Shown here in pieces: positions 28,297 to 38,950 of a stretch of 64,000 bases of DNA. The notes beneath the pieces were generated by a model. That model saw nothing but the letters and a program-made list of their open reading frames with translations, searched no databases and had not been told where the DNA came from. Origin of the DNA: Croceicoccus mobilis (GTDB lineage Bacteria; Pseudomonadota; Alphaproteobacteria; Sphingomonadales; Sphingomonadaceae); assembly GCF_001661965.1 (NCBI RefSeq), contig NZ_LYWZ01000022.1:124001-188000 (forward strand). Reading direction: 5' to 3'. The translations under genes and the position numbers were made by a program. Numbering within the stretch: the first letter of the stretch is position 1; each line of letters begins with the position of its first letter.

Positions 28297-29430
28297 ATGC
28301 AAAACAGCACCATAGCCAAGACCCTCATCGCCAGTGTCGCCTCGCTGGCCCTCGCCGCCACCGCTGCACAGGCGCAGGGGCAAGGCAAGGGTAATGGCAA
28401 TGGCAATGGTGGAGGCAACGGCGGCGGCAACGCCCAGGCGCAGGGCAACCCCGGCGGCGGCAATGGTGGGGGAAACGGTAACGGTAACGGCAATGCCGCC
28501 AACAAGGGCAATTCCGCCGACAAGGGCAATTCCGGCCAGAATGCCACTCGTGGCAATCCCGGTAATGGGAACGGCAATGCTGGCGGTAGTGCCAATCGTA
28601 ATCCGGGCAATGGCAATGGCAATGGCAATGGCAATGGCAATGGCAATGGCAATGGCGGCAATGGCGGCAATGGCGGCAATGGCGCCCAAGCCAATGGAAA
28701 TGCGAATCGCGGTGACAATGGAAATGGCAACGACCGTTTCGTCACAGGCCAAAACGGGGATCGCAACGGCAACGGGGGGAAAAGCACCCGCGTCGCGATA
28801 GACCCCGCACGAACCGTTGAGCGCGCCGGCTATATTTTCCGCGACAATGACCGGCTGATCCGCTCGGCGGGTGTTATCGACGGCTGCCCTCCGGGTCTTG
28901 CAAAAAAGAACAATGGCTGCACCCCGCCCGGCCTCGATAGCCGCCGAAGCTACCGTTATGACAATGCCGACTGGTGGGGCCTGCCGGGTCTCGCATCGGG
29001 CGATTATCGCTATTACGCCGGCAATCTCGTGCGTTATGGCGGCGGATCGATCCTTGGCTACTACCCGCTTTTGGGCGGCGCGCTTTCGGTCGGGAATGTC
29101 TGGCCCAACTGGTATGACGCGCAGCCGATCGACCCCTATTACGAAAGCTATTACGGGCTCGGCTCCGACTATCGCTATGCCGACAATGTGATCTATCGCA
29201 CCGATCCATCCAGCTCGGCAATCACCTCGATCGCGGCGCTGCTGACGGGCGACAGCTTTTCGGTCGGCCAGCCGATGCCCTCGGGCTATGACGTCTATAA
29301 CGTTCCCTATGGCTACCGTGACCAGTATGTCGACGGGCCGGATGCCTATTACCGTTACAGCGACGGCTATGTGTACGAGGTCGATCCGACCACGCAGCTG
29401 ATCCAGACCGCCATCCAGCTGCTGCTCTGA
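28297..29430 (+). CDS. Secreted Asn/Gly-repeat protein with RcnB-like C-terminal part
   Basis: 377 residues. A signal peptide (about 1-26, cleaved after AAQA) leads to a low-complexity region (about 27-160) made of GN, GGN and NGNG repeats, then a Tyr-rich C-terminal domain. The short motif CPPGLAKKNNGCTPPG (about 206-221) is typical of periplasmic RcnB-type proteins of sphingomonads. Likely periplasmic or surface-exposed; the repeat would be flexible or adhesive. Two cysteines in that motif may pair. Function unknown. Confidence 0.7.
   Translation: MQNSTIAKTLIASVASLALAATAAQAQGQGKGNGNGNGGGNGGGNAQAQGNPGGGNGGGNGNGNGNAANKGNSADKGNSGQNATRGNPGNGNGNAGGSANRNPGNGNGNGNGNGNGNGNGGNGGNGGNGAQANGNANRGDNGNGNDRFVTGQNGDRNGNGGKSTRVAIDPARTVERAGYIFRDNDRLIRSAGVIDGCPPGLAKKNNGCTPPGLDSRRSYRYDNADWWGLPGLASGDYRYYAGNLVRYGGGSILGYYPLLGGALSVGNVWPNWYDAQPIDPYYESYYGLGSDYRYADNVIYRTDPSSSAITSIAALLTGDSFSVGQPMPSGYDVYNVPYGYRDQYVDGPDAYYRYSDGYVYEVDPTTQLIQTAIQLLL
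28606..28680 (+). repeat. In-frame hexamer and nonamer microsatellite
   Basis: Eight perfect copies of GGCAAT (28606-28653) followed by three copies of GGCGGCAAT (28654-28680), coding (GN)8 then (GGN)3. Because both units are multiples of three, copy-number change would alter repeat length without a frameshift. Confidence 0.95.
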
Positions 29431-29446
29431 TCGAACGAGGAAACCC

Positions 29447-30010
29447 ATGACCAACAAGTTCCCATTTCGCTCCTCGCTCGCTCTCGCCGGCGCTTTGGCA
29501 CTGGCTGTTCCGCTTGCTGCGTGCTCGGGCTCAGAAGACGACGCTGCTTCGCAGGAAGTCGGCAATGAGACGCTGGCATCCGCGCTGGCCGATGGCAGCG
29601 ATATCGACATGGTCAGCGATGCGCTGAAGGATACCGGCCTTGCGCAGGTGTTCGACGGCACTGCCGCCTATACGGTGTTGGCCCCCACGGATGAGGCTTT
29701 CGCCGTGCTGGAGCCGCAGGAAGGCGAGGACACCGACGAGGAAGCGCGCCGCGCCATCGTGGCTGCCGTGCTGCGCGAACATGTCCTGCCCGGCGCATTG
29801 TCGCCGACCGATATCGAAAATGCCATCACCGCGCAGGGCGGCCCGGTGACGATCCGCACCATGGGCGAAGGCACGATCAAATTCGCCATGGACGGCGAAA
29901 CACTGACCATCACCGACGAAGAGGGCGAAAGCGCCAGCATGGTCGGCGATCCGATCCTTGCCAGCAATGGCGTAGTGATCCCGATCGACACGGTGCTGAA
30001 ACAGCCCTGA
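29447..30010 (+). CDS. Fasciclin (FAS1) domain lipoprotein
   Basis: 187 residues. The lipoprotein signal ends at VPLAACS. The rest is one FAS1 domain: TLASALADG near the start, the conserved YTVLAPTDEAFAVL, LREHVLPGAL, and a closing ASNGVVIPIDTVL. FAS1 domains mediate adhesion at the cell surface. It lies 16 bases after the Asn/Gly-repeat gene, so the two are probably one transcript of surface proteins. Confidence 0.9.
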   Translation: MTNKFPFRSSLALAGALALAVPLAACSGSEDDAASQEVGNETLASALADGSDIDMVSDALKDTGLAQVFDGTAAYTVLAPTDEAFAVLEPQEGEDTDEEARRAIVAAVLREHVLPGALSPTDIENAITAQGGPVTIRTMGEGTIKFAMDGETLTITDEEGESASMVGDPILASNGVVIPIDTVLKQP

Positions 30011-30031
30011 TCGCTACTCCGGATAAAGCGC

Positions 30032-30069
30032 AAAGGCCCGGCCCTCCCCTAAGGAGCGCCGGGCCTTTT
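30032..30069. terminator. Bidirectional terminator between fasciclin gene and tamB
   Basis: Eleven-base stem AAAGGCCCGGC/GCCGGGCCTTT with a 15-base loop and TTTT after it; the A-run on the left lets it serve the convergent tamB transcript as well. Confidence 0.85.
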
Positions 30070-30107
30070 CGTATCGGTGATCGTCGCAGACGATCGGCCG
30101 CGCCTCG

Positions 30108-33100
30108 TCAGTAGTCCTTCGACGCCTTCGCCTCGATCGAATTGTAATAGTTGATCGAAGAGATCGTGCCGAGCAGCGAAAGCCAGTTCGTGATCCGGTA
30201 TTCCAGTTCGGTCGCGCTGTAGCCCTTACCGTCGGTCACCAGCTCCACATAGAGGTTGCGCCCGATATACTGACCCACTGCCACGCTGGTCCCGCGGCCA
30301 AGCGCCTCGTCCGCGCCCACAACGCGCAGGCGATCGAGGCCGATGGCACTCCTGATCTTGTTGATCGGGTCCAGCCCGCCGCCCCCGCCCTGAAGCGAAG
30401 CCAGCGCCGCGCCCAGTTGCAATGCCTCTGGAGCAGAGATGTTGGAGATGGAATCGCCGAACAGCAGGCGCGAGAGCACCTCTTCTTCGGGCAGAGCCGG
30501 AACCGAACTGAAGCTGATCTCCGGCTCATAAGCCGTGCCGGTGATATTGATGGTCGCGGTGATGTCGTTGATGTCGGCTTCCGCCTCGATATCGAGGCGC
30601 GGGTCCGGCGGGTTGGAACCGGTGAAGCTGATCCGTCCCCTCGTCAGGTCGAAACGCTTGCCCGCAAAGGTGTAGTCGCCACGCACCAGATCGGCCTGGC
30701 CATACATGATCGGAGCATCCGTATTGCCACGCAGCCGCACATTCGCGCCCCATTCGCTGTCGAGGCCCATGCCCGTGACGACGAAGCGGTTCTTCGCCCT
30801 GACGTCCATCACGTAATTCCAAGGCTCGCTCGCCGCGATCGCGATCTGGCGGTCGGCCGGGATATTGACCTCGGTGCGCTTGATGCTGGGCAGGTTCGCG
30901 ACCGCGTCCGTATTGGCAAGTTTCCAGTTGCCCTCGATCATGTCGAGCCGCGCGGCGATGGTTCCGACGCCCTTTTCGGCGACGATGCGGATCGGCCCGG
31001 TCACGGTCGCACCCATGTCGTCTCGATCAAGCAGGCGCGCATTATTGGCCGCGATGCGGATGTCCATCCCTATCCCTTCGGCAAGATTGGACAAATCGAC
31101 AGAACCGCTGCCGCGCACCGTACCGTTACCTGACGTGCCGGAGAAGCCCTGAAGGCGGAACATCGATCCATCGAACGTGCCATTGGCCGTGATCCCGGTC
31201 ACGTCGGTGCCGGTCAGCGTACTCTGCAGGCGCAGGTCGTCGCCTGTCACGGTGCCGCGGATCTGCGGATCGACGATCGTGCCGCGAACGTCTCCGCCGA
31301 CGGAAACCTCGCCGGTCAGGTCGAACGTCTCGATCGCGGCAAGCCGCCACAAAGCTTCTGCCGGCCCCTTGTATCGAAGCTGCGCAAACAGAGACCCGGC
31401 ACTCAATCTCTCCACCAGCGTACCAGCGGCCGGCATGTCCGAGATACGCGCCTGAAGCCGCCCTGTGCGGCTGGCATCGTCACGGATGACACTGCGCAAT
31501 TGCATGTCACCGCCGCTGAGTTCGGCGACCAGAGCCAGATCGACCGGGCGCGATGTCAAAACAAGGCCCGAACGCGTCAGATCGTTCAGCAGCAGCCGTG
31601 CCCGGCCCGTTGGCGCAGCGCCGGGACTCGAATGATATTCGACCACGCCCGACACGGCGCCGCCCAGCCCCAGATCCTCGACGAACAGATTCGCCACGTC
31701 GAGTGGCATGTCGAGAACGCGCACGGTCGCGTCGGTCTGGGTGCCGAAACGCCCTTCTGCCTGCAGCTTGCCGCCGGCGAAATTGATCTGGCTCTTTTGC
31801 AAGGTCCAGCCATTGTCGTCGCGCAGCAGCACCACCGCGCGCGGCATGGAAATCGCCCTGCCCGCATATCGACCGCGCGCCGCAACCTGGATACGCTCGC
31901 CCGAAACCTCGCCGGCAAGGCGCATGCGGAAACGGCTGCCGCGGCGGCCCGCAAGATTGGCGCGGAAGGTTCCGGTGCCATCTTCCAGGTGCCCTTCGGC
32001 AGCGAAACGCCCGATGAACATGTCGCCGCGCGAAATGCCCTGCGCATTGATCGCGACATCCAGAGTGGCCGCATCGCCGATCACCCCATTGGCCCTGATA
32101 TGCGCCAGCCGCACTCCGATGACCGGGTCTCCGGTGAATTGCGCATCGCGCAGGATGATATCGGTATCGAGGCCCTGCCCTTCGGCCTTTGGCGTCAACA
32201 GGATGTCGCCCGACACGCCGCCGCCGGTGAGGCCAAGCTCGCCCGCGACGCCGTTCTCCTCGACCGTCAGATCACCGCTCAACGTCGTGTCGCTAACGGT
32301 CAGCGCGCTGATCGCGATCCGCGTCGGTCCGTCCGCGGGCGAGATCAGCTCGGCATTGCCGGTGAATTCGCCCAGCATCGACTGCCCGTCGGTATCGATG
32401 AGGAAACCGTCCTCGCTCGGCGCGATCGCGACGCGTACATCCTGCAGCCCTGCGGCGGGTAGCGGATCGGCAAATACAAGTTCGGCGCGCGGGCCTTTGC
32501 CATCAATGGTCGCATCGACGGTGAAGGGGCCATAGGTTTCCTGCTCGCCCTTGCCAGACAGCTTTACCGTGCCATCCACGGCCTGCTCGCCGCTGATGGC
32601 CAGCGTCAGCTTCTCGGCATTGACCTCGGCGCTGCGGATCAGGACCGGTCCATCGCTCGACAAGGTGACATCGGCGGTAAATGGAATGGGTGAGCCGACG
32701 TAATTGGCAAGTGTGTCATTGGTGACGCGGGTCATGCGACCGTCGACCTTGGCGGAAAGCGAATAGCCCGATGCGGTCAGCCGCGCATCGATATTGGCGC
32801 GCGCATTGGCGCTGCCCAGCCCGTCGAAAGCGACGCCATTGGCGATGACCGGCCCGGTGATGCGGTAATCACCCGTGGCGACATTGCCATCCAGTGCCAG
32901 CCGTGCACCCGCTCCAGAGGAGTCGAAAGCTATATCGGGTGCGATCAGCTTGTCGCCCGAATAGGTCACGGTCGCCGTCAGACGCGCATTGCGCAGGCGT
33001 GGGTCGACCATCTCGCTGCCCGTTCGGATGGTGCTGGCCGTGGCGTCCAACGGCAGCAGCAGCCGCTCGCCGTTCCAGTTGCCGGTCCCTTCGGCCCTGA

Positions 33101-34304
33101 GCCCGGTCATCGACGTCGTGCCCGACGCGAAACGGTCTGTCGTCACGCGATAGGCGATGGCGAGGTCCTTGCGGAACTCACCGTCCAGCCCCAATCGTGC
33201 GGCCAGCCCCTCTGCCCGGATGTCGGGGCCAAGCAGGCCGGGATCGGACAGGATCGCCCTGACCGAGAAGCCATCGAACCTGTTGCCGTCAAGATCGACC
33301 GCGCCATTGGCAAGGGCCTTGACCGCATCGCCGGCCAAGACCGTGCGCCCATTGATCACGCTGTCCTTGAACGTGCCATCAAAACGCAGGCTGACCACCT
33401 CGCCCAATGCATCGGCCGCCGTGCCCGAAACATAAGCGCGCGGACGGACCTGGCCCAACAGGCCGTAGATCTCTTCCTTCTTGGTGAGCTGCATGGTGAC
33501 AAGCTCGTTATCGCCCTGGCGCACCAGCGCCCCGCCCTTCCATTCGGTCCAGCTGCCCTTGCCGCCAATGTTGATCTGCAGGTCTTCCTCGGCCCCGGTC
33601 ATGCCCGCCAGCAGGCCGCCCGCGGGCGCATTGTAATCGACCATCAGGTCGAGCACATCGCCGTTCTGGTCGGCATCAAGCTTCGCGAACAGGCGATCCT
33701 CTCCGCCCAGCTCGCTGTTGAGATCAATCTTCGCGCGGCCATCGGTGATATCGGCGCTGGCGAAGAGGTCGATCTTGCGCTCAAACCCGGCGACGGCCTC
33801 GTCCACCTGCAGGTCGGTTATTTCCAGCCGGTCGACGCGAATGTCGAAATTGGGAAGAAGCGGCGCGTCCTCATCGCTGGAATTCAGCTCGGGCATGCGC
33901 ATCAGATGGCCGCGCCGTGCGACCAGCTTTTTCACGTAAAGCCCGCTGGTGAACCATTTCAACGGTCGCCAGTCGAGCTCCATTTCAGGCACGCGAAGGA
34001 ATTCGCCCTTGGGATCGGAAAAGGCGACATCGGTCAATTGCGCATCGCCAAGAATCGAACCGTCAATGCGGCCAACCTCGATCCTCAGGCCCGAAGCCGG
34101 CGCGTAATCAGCCAGCGAATTGGCGATGAAGCGATGGCCGATCGGACTGTCGAGCAGCACGACGCCCAGACCCAGCAGCAGCAGCAGCCCGACGATCCCG
34201 CCGATGATACGCGTGCGCCAGTAATGGCCCCAGTCGCGCTTCTTTTTCGCCGGTGCGGCGTCATGATGCGTCGCTTCGGGCATGTCGGTTTCGTGCTCGG
34301 CCAT
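30108..34304 (-). CDS. tamB: Translocation and assembly module subunit TamB
   Basis: Very large inner-membrane-anchored periplasmic protein that bridges to TamA and takes part in outer-membrane protein insertion or lipid transport. 1,398 residues: a charged cytoplasmic start, one membrane segment (about 32-51), then a long run of beta-rich repeats with the DUF490 domain in the last 350 residues. The end has the family motifs DPRLDIEAEADINDITATIN and LPEEEVLSRLLFGDS. The start overlaps the tamA stop by one base. Confidence 0.94.
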   Translation of the reverse strand: MAEHETDMPEATHHDAAPAKKKRDWGHYWRTRIIGGIVGLLLLLGLGVVLLDSPIGHRFIANSLADYAPASGLRIEVGRIDGSILGDAQLTDVAFSDPKGEFLRVPEMELDWRPLKWFTSGLYVKKLVARRGHLMRMPELNSSDEDAPLLPNFDIRVDRLEITDLQVDEAVAGFERKIDLFASADITDGRAKIDLNSELGGEDRLFAKLDADQNGDVLDLMVDYNAPAGGLLAGMTGAEEDLQINIGGKGSWTEWKGGALVRQGDNELVTMQLTKKEEIYGLLGQVRPRAYVSGTAADALGEVVSLRFDGTFKDSVINGRTVLAGDAVKALANGAVDLDGNRFDGFSVRAILSDPGLLGPDIRAEGLAARLGLDGEFRKDLAIAYRVTTDRFASGTTSMTGLRAEGTGNWNGERLLLPLDATASTIRTGSEMVDPRLRNARLTATVTYSGDKLIAPDIAFDSSGAGARLALDGNVATGDYRITGPVIANGVAFDGLGSANARANIDARLTASGYSLSAKVDGRMTRVTNDTLANYVGSPIPFTADVTLSSDGPVLIRSAEVNAEKLTLAISGEQAVDGTVKLSGKGEQETYGPFTVDATIDGKGPRAELVFADPLPAAGLQDVRVAIAPSEDGFLIDTDGQSMLGEFTGNAELISPADGPTRIAISALTVSDTTLSGDLTVEENGVAGELGLTGGGVSGDILLTPKAEGQGLDTDIILRDAQFTGDPVIGVRLAHIRANGVIGDAATLDVAINAQGISRGDMFIGRFAAEGHLEDGTGTFRANLAGRRGSRFRMRLAGEVSGERIQVAARGRYAGRAISMPRAVVLLRDDNGWTLQKSQINFAGGKLQAEGRFGTQTDATVRVLDMPLDVANLFVEDLGLGGAVSGVVEYHSSPGAAPTGRARLLLNDLTRSGLVLTSRPVDLALVAELSGGDMQLRSVIRDDASRTGRLQARISDMPAAGTLVERLSAGSLFAQLRYKGPAEALWRLAAIETFDLTGEVSVGGDVRGTIVDPQIRGTVTGDDLRLQSTLTGTDVTGITANGTFDGSMFRLQGFSGTSGNGTVRGSGSVDLSNLAEGIGMDIRIAANNARLLDRDDMGATVTGPIRIVAEKGVGTIAARLDMIEGNWKLANTDAVANLPSIKRTEVNIPADRQIAIAASEPWNYVMDVRAKNRFVVTGMGLDSEWGANVRLRGNTDAPIMYGQADLVRGDYTFAGKRFDLTRGRISFTGSNPPDPRLDIEAEADINDITATINITGTAYEPEISFSSVPALPEEEVLSRLLFGDSISNISAPEALQLGAALASLQGGGGGLDPINKIRSAIGLDRLRVVGADEALGRGTSVAVGQYIGRNLYVELVTDGKGYSATELEYRITNWLSLLGTISSINYYNSIEAKASKDY

Positions 34305-36658
34305 CAGAACGACTGCCCCAGCGCGATATAGACACCGATCCTGCTATCACCCGGACGCGGATTCAAAGGCGTTGCCAGATCGACGCGCAGTGGCCCGAAA
34401 TTGGTGTGATAGCGCATGCCGATGCCAGCGCCATATTGCAGGTTCGACACGCCAGGCGTGGTGCCGGTATCGACCGTGCCCGCATCGATGAAAGGCACGA
34501 TGGATACCGCGCCATCCAGCAGCCCGGTGCGATAGCGCGCCTCCAGCGAGAATTCAGACAGCGAACGCCCGCCTGTCGGATCGCCGACATCGTTCTGCGG
34601 GCCGATGCCCTGATAATCATAGCCGCGTACCGACCCGCCGCCACCGGCATAGAGCCTGCGCGAAGGGGCGACATTGTCGATGGCGGTGCCCTGTATCGTG
34701 CCGAATTTCGCGCGACCCGCGATGACAAGGCTGTCGCTGACCGGCTGGTAATAGCGACCCTCGATCCAGCTCCTCGCATATTGCGACTGATTGCCATTCG
34801 TGTGCGAGGTTTCGGGCGAGATGAAGCCGGTGATGCGCCAGCCCTTTGTCGGGTCGAGCAGGCTGTCGGAATAATCGAGCGTGACCTGCCCCGGCAGCGC
34901 GGCGACGAAATAGGTCTCGCGCGGGCCGACCTCGCCATCCAGGGTCCCTTCGCGTTCCTGCGTTGCGACAAGTTCGAGCCCGATCGACCATGCCAGCTTT
35001 TTCTGGAACAGCAGCGTGGAAAGCTTTTCGAACTTGCCGATCGCCGAAACCGTGCGCGCCTCATAGGCATCGCGGTCGATGGTGTTGGCGAACACATCCA
35101 GCGTCAGTACGCGGTCGCGCCCGTGCCAGTTGTTGCGGCGGAAGGTCGCGCCTGCCAGTTGCTCCTGCGTGCCCGCAATGGCCCGAAGGCGCAGCATGCC
35201 TTCGGGCGGGAAGAAATTGCGGTGCTCCCACGCAGCGGTCGCGGTGAAACCCTGGCCCGTGCCATAGCCCAGCGACCCCGAAATCGTACGCAAGGGTGCG
35301 GGCGTCATCTCGACAGCGACGTCCACCGTCCCCGGCTCGCCATCGGTGGGCGCGGTCGTTTCGACCGGTTCGATCGAAAGGCTGGAAACGAGACCGGTGG
35401 CAAGGATCGCCTCTCGCAAATCGTCGACATCGCTGGCTTTATAGGAATCGCCTTCATCAAAGCGCGCAATTTCAGAGAGATGCTTGCCCGACAGGAAATC
35501 GGGGCTGCCGCTGACAATATTGCCGAAATCATATTTGCCGCCCGACGTCACTTCCAGCGTCAAATCGCCCTCGTCCCGCTCATGATCGATCAAAAGCTCG
35601 GGAGCGCCCAGATCGACGAACGGATATCCGGTTTCGCCCAGCGCAATCTGCAAATCGATGCGTTCGGTAACGATCCGGTCTTCCTGTATGTAATCGCCGG
35701 GCTGGATCTCGAAATCGGCACGCAGCGCGTCATAATCGTCGCCAGTCTTTTCAAGCCCCGGAAGCTCGACCGCGCCATATTTGTAGCGTTCGCCCGGATC
35801 GAGGGTGAACACGAATGTCGCGTCCTTGGCCATGACCCCGCCATCGGGGCCCGAACCCTGACTTTCCGGCGGGGTCCGCACGCGCTGACGCACCTCCGCA
35901 TCATAGAAACCGTAGACCGAGAGCATTTCGGTCAGCAATTCGCTGTCGGCCTGCGCGCGATTGGCGACCTGCGCGAGATTGTCGTCACCATCGCGCAGGT
36001 TCTTGATGTCTGACAGCCCCTCAAACCGCGCGATGAAACCATCAAGTTCGGAGAATTCGGAGAAGCTTTCGGGATAGTTGAACGTGATGCGACCCGAGAT
36101 CTTGTTTTCGACCAGTTGCGCGCTCTCGTTCTCGTCCTGCCGCTCGGTCATGCCGGGCAAGGCAAGATCGCGCGCAGGCGGATCGTCACGCCAGTTCAAC
36201 AGGCCCTCAAGCTCTGGATCGATCTCAAGGTCCTCGATCGTGACCTCGAAATCAGAATCCTCCGGCCAGTCTAGCGTGAATCCGTCATCGTCCAGCTCGC
36301 TTGCCGGATCGATGTCGTCGGTGGTGGGCGTGTTCGCAGCCTCGGTGTCCATCGCCCAGCTTTCGGGATCGGAGATCGCCGAATCGGGGATCAGTTCCTC
36401 AAGCTCTGCGTCGGCATCCATGCTCTGCGCCATGGCCATGCCGGGCAGGCACGCGAGCGCAAGCACAAGCGCACCCCCAAGGGAGGCAGGAGAAGTCAGG
36501 TAATGGGCAGATGCCCTGCGATCAGTTTTCGAGGATGCGATACTGGTCCTGTCCGCCGGGCACGCCGTCCTTGTTGGCCCCCAGTGAGGAATCGCCCTTC
36601 CCGTCCGGACGATTGTCCGACGCCATACCGGCAATGAGAGAATCCTGCCTGCCTGCAT
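34304..36658 (-). CDS. tamA: Outer-membrane translocation module TamA (BamA family)
   Basis: Omp85-type 16-strand barrel with periplasmic POTRA domains, partner of TamB. A signal-like stretch [17 protein letters not shown] (about 61-77) is followed by an acidic low-complexity segment (about 80-150), POTRA domains (about 175-430) and the barrel, with [17 protein letters not shown] as the lid-lock motif and a C-terminal phenylalanine. The start is uncertain: the ATG at 36658 overlaps bpt by over 130 bases, and no good ATG lies closer to the signal peptide, so initiation at a rare codon nearer 36500 is possible. Confidence 0.88.
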   Translation of the reverse strand: MQAGRILSLPVWRRTIVRTGRAIPHWGPTRTACPADRTSIASSKTDRRASAHYLTSPASLGGALVLALACLPGMAMAQSMDADAELEELIPDSAISDPESWAMDTEAANTPTTDDIDPASELDDDGFTLDWPEDSDFEVTIEDLEIDPELEGLLNWRDDPPARDLALPGMTERQDENESAQLVENKISGRITFNYPESFSEFSELDGFIARFEGLSDIKNLRDGDDNLAQVANRAQADSELLTEMLSVYGFYDAEVRQRVRTPPESQGSGPDGGVMAKDATFVFTLDPGERYKYGAVELPGLEKTGDDYDALRADFEIQPGDYIQEDRIVTERIDLQIALGETGYPFVDLGAPELLIDHERDEGDLTLEVTSGGKYDFGNIVSGSPDFLSGKHLSEIARFDEGDSYKASDVDDLREAILATGLVSSLSIEPVETTAPTDGEPGTVDVAVEMTPAPLRTISGSLGYGTGQGFTATAAWEHRNFFPPEGMLRLRAIAGTQEQLAGATFRRNNWHGRDRVLTLDVFANTIDRDAYEARTVSAIGKFEKLSTLLFQKKLAWSIGLELVATQEREGTLDGEVGPRETYFVAALPGQVTLDYSDSLLDPTKGWRITGFISPETSHTNGNQSQYARSWIEGRYYQPVSDSLVIAGRAKFGTIQGTAIDNVAPSRRLYAGGGGSVRGYDYQGIGPQNDVGDPTGGRSLSEFSLEARYRTGLLDGAVSIVPFIDAGTVDTGTTPGVSNLQYGAGIGMRYHTNFGPLRVDLATPLNPRPGDSRIGVYIALGQSF

Positions 36659-37385
36659 CGAAACGTTCCCAGCCTTCGCGACCCAGCCTTTCCAGAGGCC
36701 GGTAACGTACCTTGTACTGCATACGCGAAGACCCCTCGATCCAGTAACCTAGATAGACATAGGGCAGACCGGCCTTCGCAGCGCGGTCAATGTGGTCGAG
36801 GATAATGTAATTGCCAAGCCCCGAACGGCCTGAATGATCCGGATCATAAAATGAATAGATCATTGAAAGACCGTCGTTCTGGCGATCGGTCAGGCAGGCG
36901 CCGATCAGGCGGCCGGGCTCTCCGTTCTCTCCCGGCTCGCGGTATTCCACGACATAGGAGGTGACGGGCGTCTGCTCGATCATGTCGGCGTAATCCATCG
37001 AATCCATGGCGGACATGCCGCCGCCGGGATGGCGCGCCTTCAGATATTTCTGGAGCAGTTCATATTGCTCGACCGTCGACCACGGGCGGCAGGCCGTCGC
37101 GATCAGGTCGGAATTCTTGGACATGGTCCGACTCTGGGTGCGCGAGGGGGCAAATTCGCTTGCCACCACGCGCACCGAGACACATGCGTTGCATCCCGCG
37201 CAGCTGGGCCGATAGGCGACCGTCTGGCTGCGTCGAAAGCCGATTCGCCCGAGAGCATCATTGAGAGCTTCTGAATCCGGGCCGGACAGTTCCGTGAAAA
37301 CCTTACGCTCCTGGCGACCCGGCAGGTATGGGCACGGAGCCGGGGCCGTTACATAGAAGCGGGGGAATTTCACGGGGGCTGACAC
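36522..37385 (-). CDS. bpt: Aspartate/glutamate leucyltransferase (arginyl-transferase family)
   Basis: Adds leucine from Leu-tRNA to proteins with N-terminal Asp or Glu, marking them for ClpS-ClpAP degradation (bacterial N-end rule). 287 residues from a GTG at 37385. N-terminal motif [16 protein letters not shown], the cysteine pair in [12 protein letters not shown], then LIYSFYDP-type and [17 protein letters not shown] motifs of the C-terminal GNAT-like half. The C-terminal tail of about 30 residues is polar and not typical. Confidence 0.92.
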   Translation of the reverse strand: MSAPVKFPRFYVTAPAPCPYLPGRQERKVFTELSGPDSEALNDALGRIGFRRSQTVAYRPSCAGCNACVSVRVVASEFAPSRTQSRTMSKNSDLIATACRPWSTVEQYELLQKYLKARHPGGGMSAMDSMDYADMIEQTPVTSYVVEYREPGENGEPGRLIGACLTDRQNDGLSMIYSFYDPDHSGRSGLGNYIILDHIDRAAKAGLPYVYLGYWIEGSSRMQYKVRYRPLERLGREGWERFDAGRQDSLIAGMASDNRPDGKGDSSLGANKDGVPGGQDQYRILEN

Positions 37386-37638
37386 GAATCTCGGACCTGA
37401 ACCCTTGGCTGCTGCGGACTAGGTGAACGCAAGGGGCATACTTGCGTTCCATGCCAAAATGCATCGGCGGGCAGGCGAGGGAGGCGGCGACCAGGTAAGA
37501 GCCAGCCATCCCTCGCTTGAGAGTTGTTATGCCTGCCGAGGGCCAATTGTTAAAGACTATTAACCACGAATCTTTCAGAAACGCGGCAACTCGCCCGTTT
37601 TTGCGCTGCAGCACACCCCTTTGGAGGAGGTGATCCGG

Positions 37639-38892
37639 TCAGTTCAATTCGACTTCGCTGACCGAATAACCCTGCGAACGCAGCGCCGCGATCAGCCCGT
37701 CGATCTGGCCGCGGTCGCGTGCTTCGCACTCGATATCGGTGATCAGCCCCTTGGCCGGCAGGCTGGTGAAGATGCGCTGGTGGTAGATCTCGATGATGTT
37801 GACGTTATGCGAATCGAACGCATGCATCACCTTGAACAATGCGCCGGGACGATCCTGCAGCGTAACGCGCAGGCGAGCGAGGCGGCCCGAACGTGCAAGG
37901 TCGCGCAGCAGCACGTTTGCCAGCAGGCGCGTGTCGATATTGCCGCCGCACAGGACGAGACCGACCTTCTTGCCCGCAAAGCGTTCGCGATTGGCAAGCA
38001 CGGCGGCAAGACCTGCCGCACCCGCGCCCTCGACCACGGTCTTCTCGATCTGAAGGAGCAGCGAGACTGCGTTCTCCAGTTCCGATTCCTCGACCAGCAC
38101 GATGTCGTCGATCAGCTTGGCGATGACCTTGCTGGTCATCTCGCCCGGCGCCTTGACCGCGATGCCTTCGGCCAGCGTGTCGCCGCCGCAGGGCAGTTCG
38201 TCACCCTTGATGCGCGAAAACATGGACGGATAGAGCGATGCCTGCACGCCGATCACTTCGATCTCGGGCTTCATGTCGCGCGCGATGGTCGCGATGCCGG
38301 AGATGAGGCCGCCGCCGCCGATCGGAATGACCAGGGTGTCGAGATCGGGGAAATCCTCCAGCATCTCAAGGCCGACCGTGCCCTGCCCCGCCGCGACCTT
38401 CGGATCGTCGAAGGGGTGAACGAAGGTCAGGCCAAGCTCGCCCTCCAGCTTGCGGGCATGGGCATAGGCCTCGTCGAAGGTCTCGCCTTCCTGCACGACC
38501 TTGCCGCCCACGCTCTCGGTCTGCATGACCTTTACCGTGGGGGTGGTGCGCGGCATCACGATGGTGACGGGCACGCCAAGGCGGGTGCCGTGATAGGACA
38601 GGCCCTGCGAATGATTGCCCGCCGACGCCGCGATCACGCCGCGCTTCCTCTGCTCCTCGGTCAGCTGCAGCAGCGCGTTCAGCGCGCCGCGCTCTTTATA
38701 AGCGGCAGTGAACTGCTGGTTCTCGAACTTGAGGTAAATCTCCGCGCCCGAAATCTGCGACAGCGTGATCGAGTGGTGCATCGGGGTGCGGACCACCTGC
38801 CCGGCAATGCGCTGCGCTGCGGCGCGAACGTCATCGGCGTTGAAGGGCAGCGCTTCAGCGCTGTTGGGCGTGGAGAGTTCTGTCTGTTCCAT
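37639..38892 (-). CDS. ilvA: Threonine ammonia-lyase with C-terminal ACT domain
   Basis: PLP enzyme converting threonine to 2-oxobutanoate, the first step to isoleucine. 417 residues. The PLP lysine is K66 in TAAYKERGA; SAGNHSQGLSY and the glycine loop IPIGGGGLISG follow. The last 80 residues form an ACT domain (RLRVTLQDRPGALFKVMHAF), the regulatory module of the short TdcB/IlvA form. The 253-base gap between this stop and bpt holds no feature I can support. Confidence 0.93.
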   Translation of the reverse strand: MEQTELSTPNSAEALPFNADDVRAAAQRIAGQVVRTPMHHSITLSQISGAEIYLKFENQQFTAAYKERGALNALLQLTEEQRKRGVIAASAGNHSQGLSYHGTRLGVPVTIVMPRTTPTVKVMQTESVGGKVVQEGETFDEAYAHARKLEGELGLTFVHPFDDPKVAAGQGTVGLEMLEDFPDLDTLVIPIGGGGLISGIATIARDMKPEIEVIGVQASLYPSMFSRIKGDELPCGGDTLAEGIAVKAPGEMTSKVIAKLIDDIVLVEESELENAVSLLLQIEKTVVEGAGAAGLAAVLANRERFAGKKVGLVLCGGNIDTRLLANVLLRDLARSGRLARLRVTLQDRPGALFKVMHAFDSHNVNIIEIYHQRIFTSLPAKGLITDIECEARDRGQIDGLIAALRSQGYSVSEVELN

Positions 38893-38950
38893 GGAACTGC
38901 GCCCCTATCGGATATGGCGCGCAAAGCAAATGCGGTTTAGACCCCGGGCC

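Noticed and set aside
28192-29661. 489-codon minus-strand frame opposite the Asn/Gly-repeat gene
   Set aside because: Its long Ile/Ala repeat is just the reverse complement of the GGCAAT array, and the plus strand has a signal peptide and a recognised motif.
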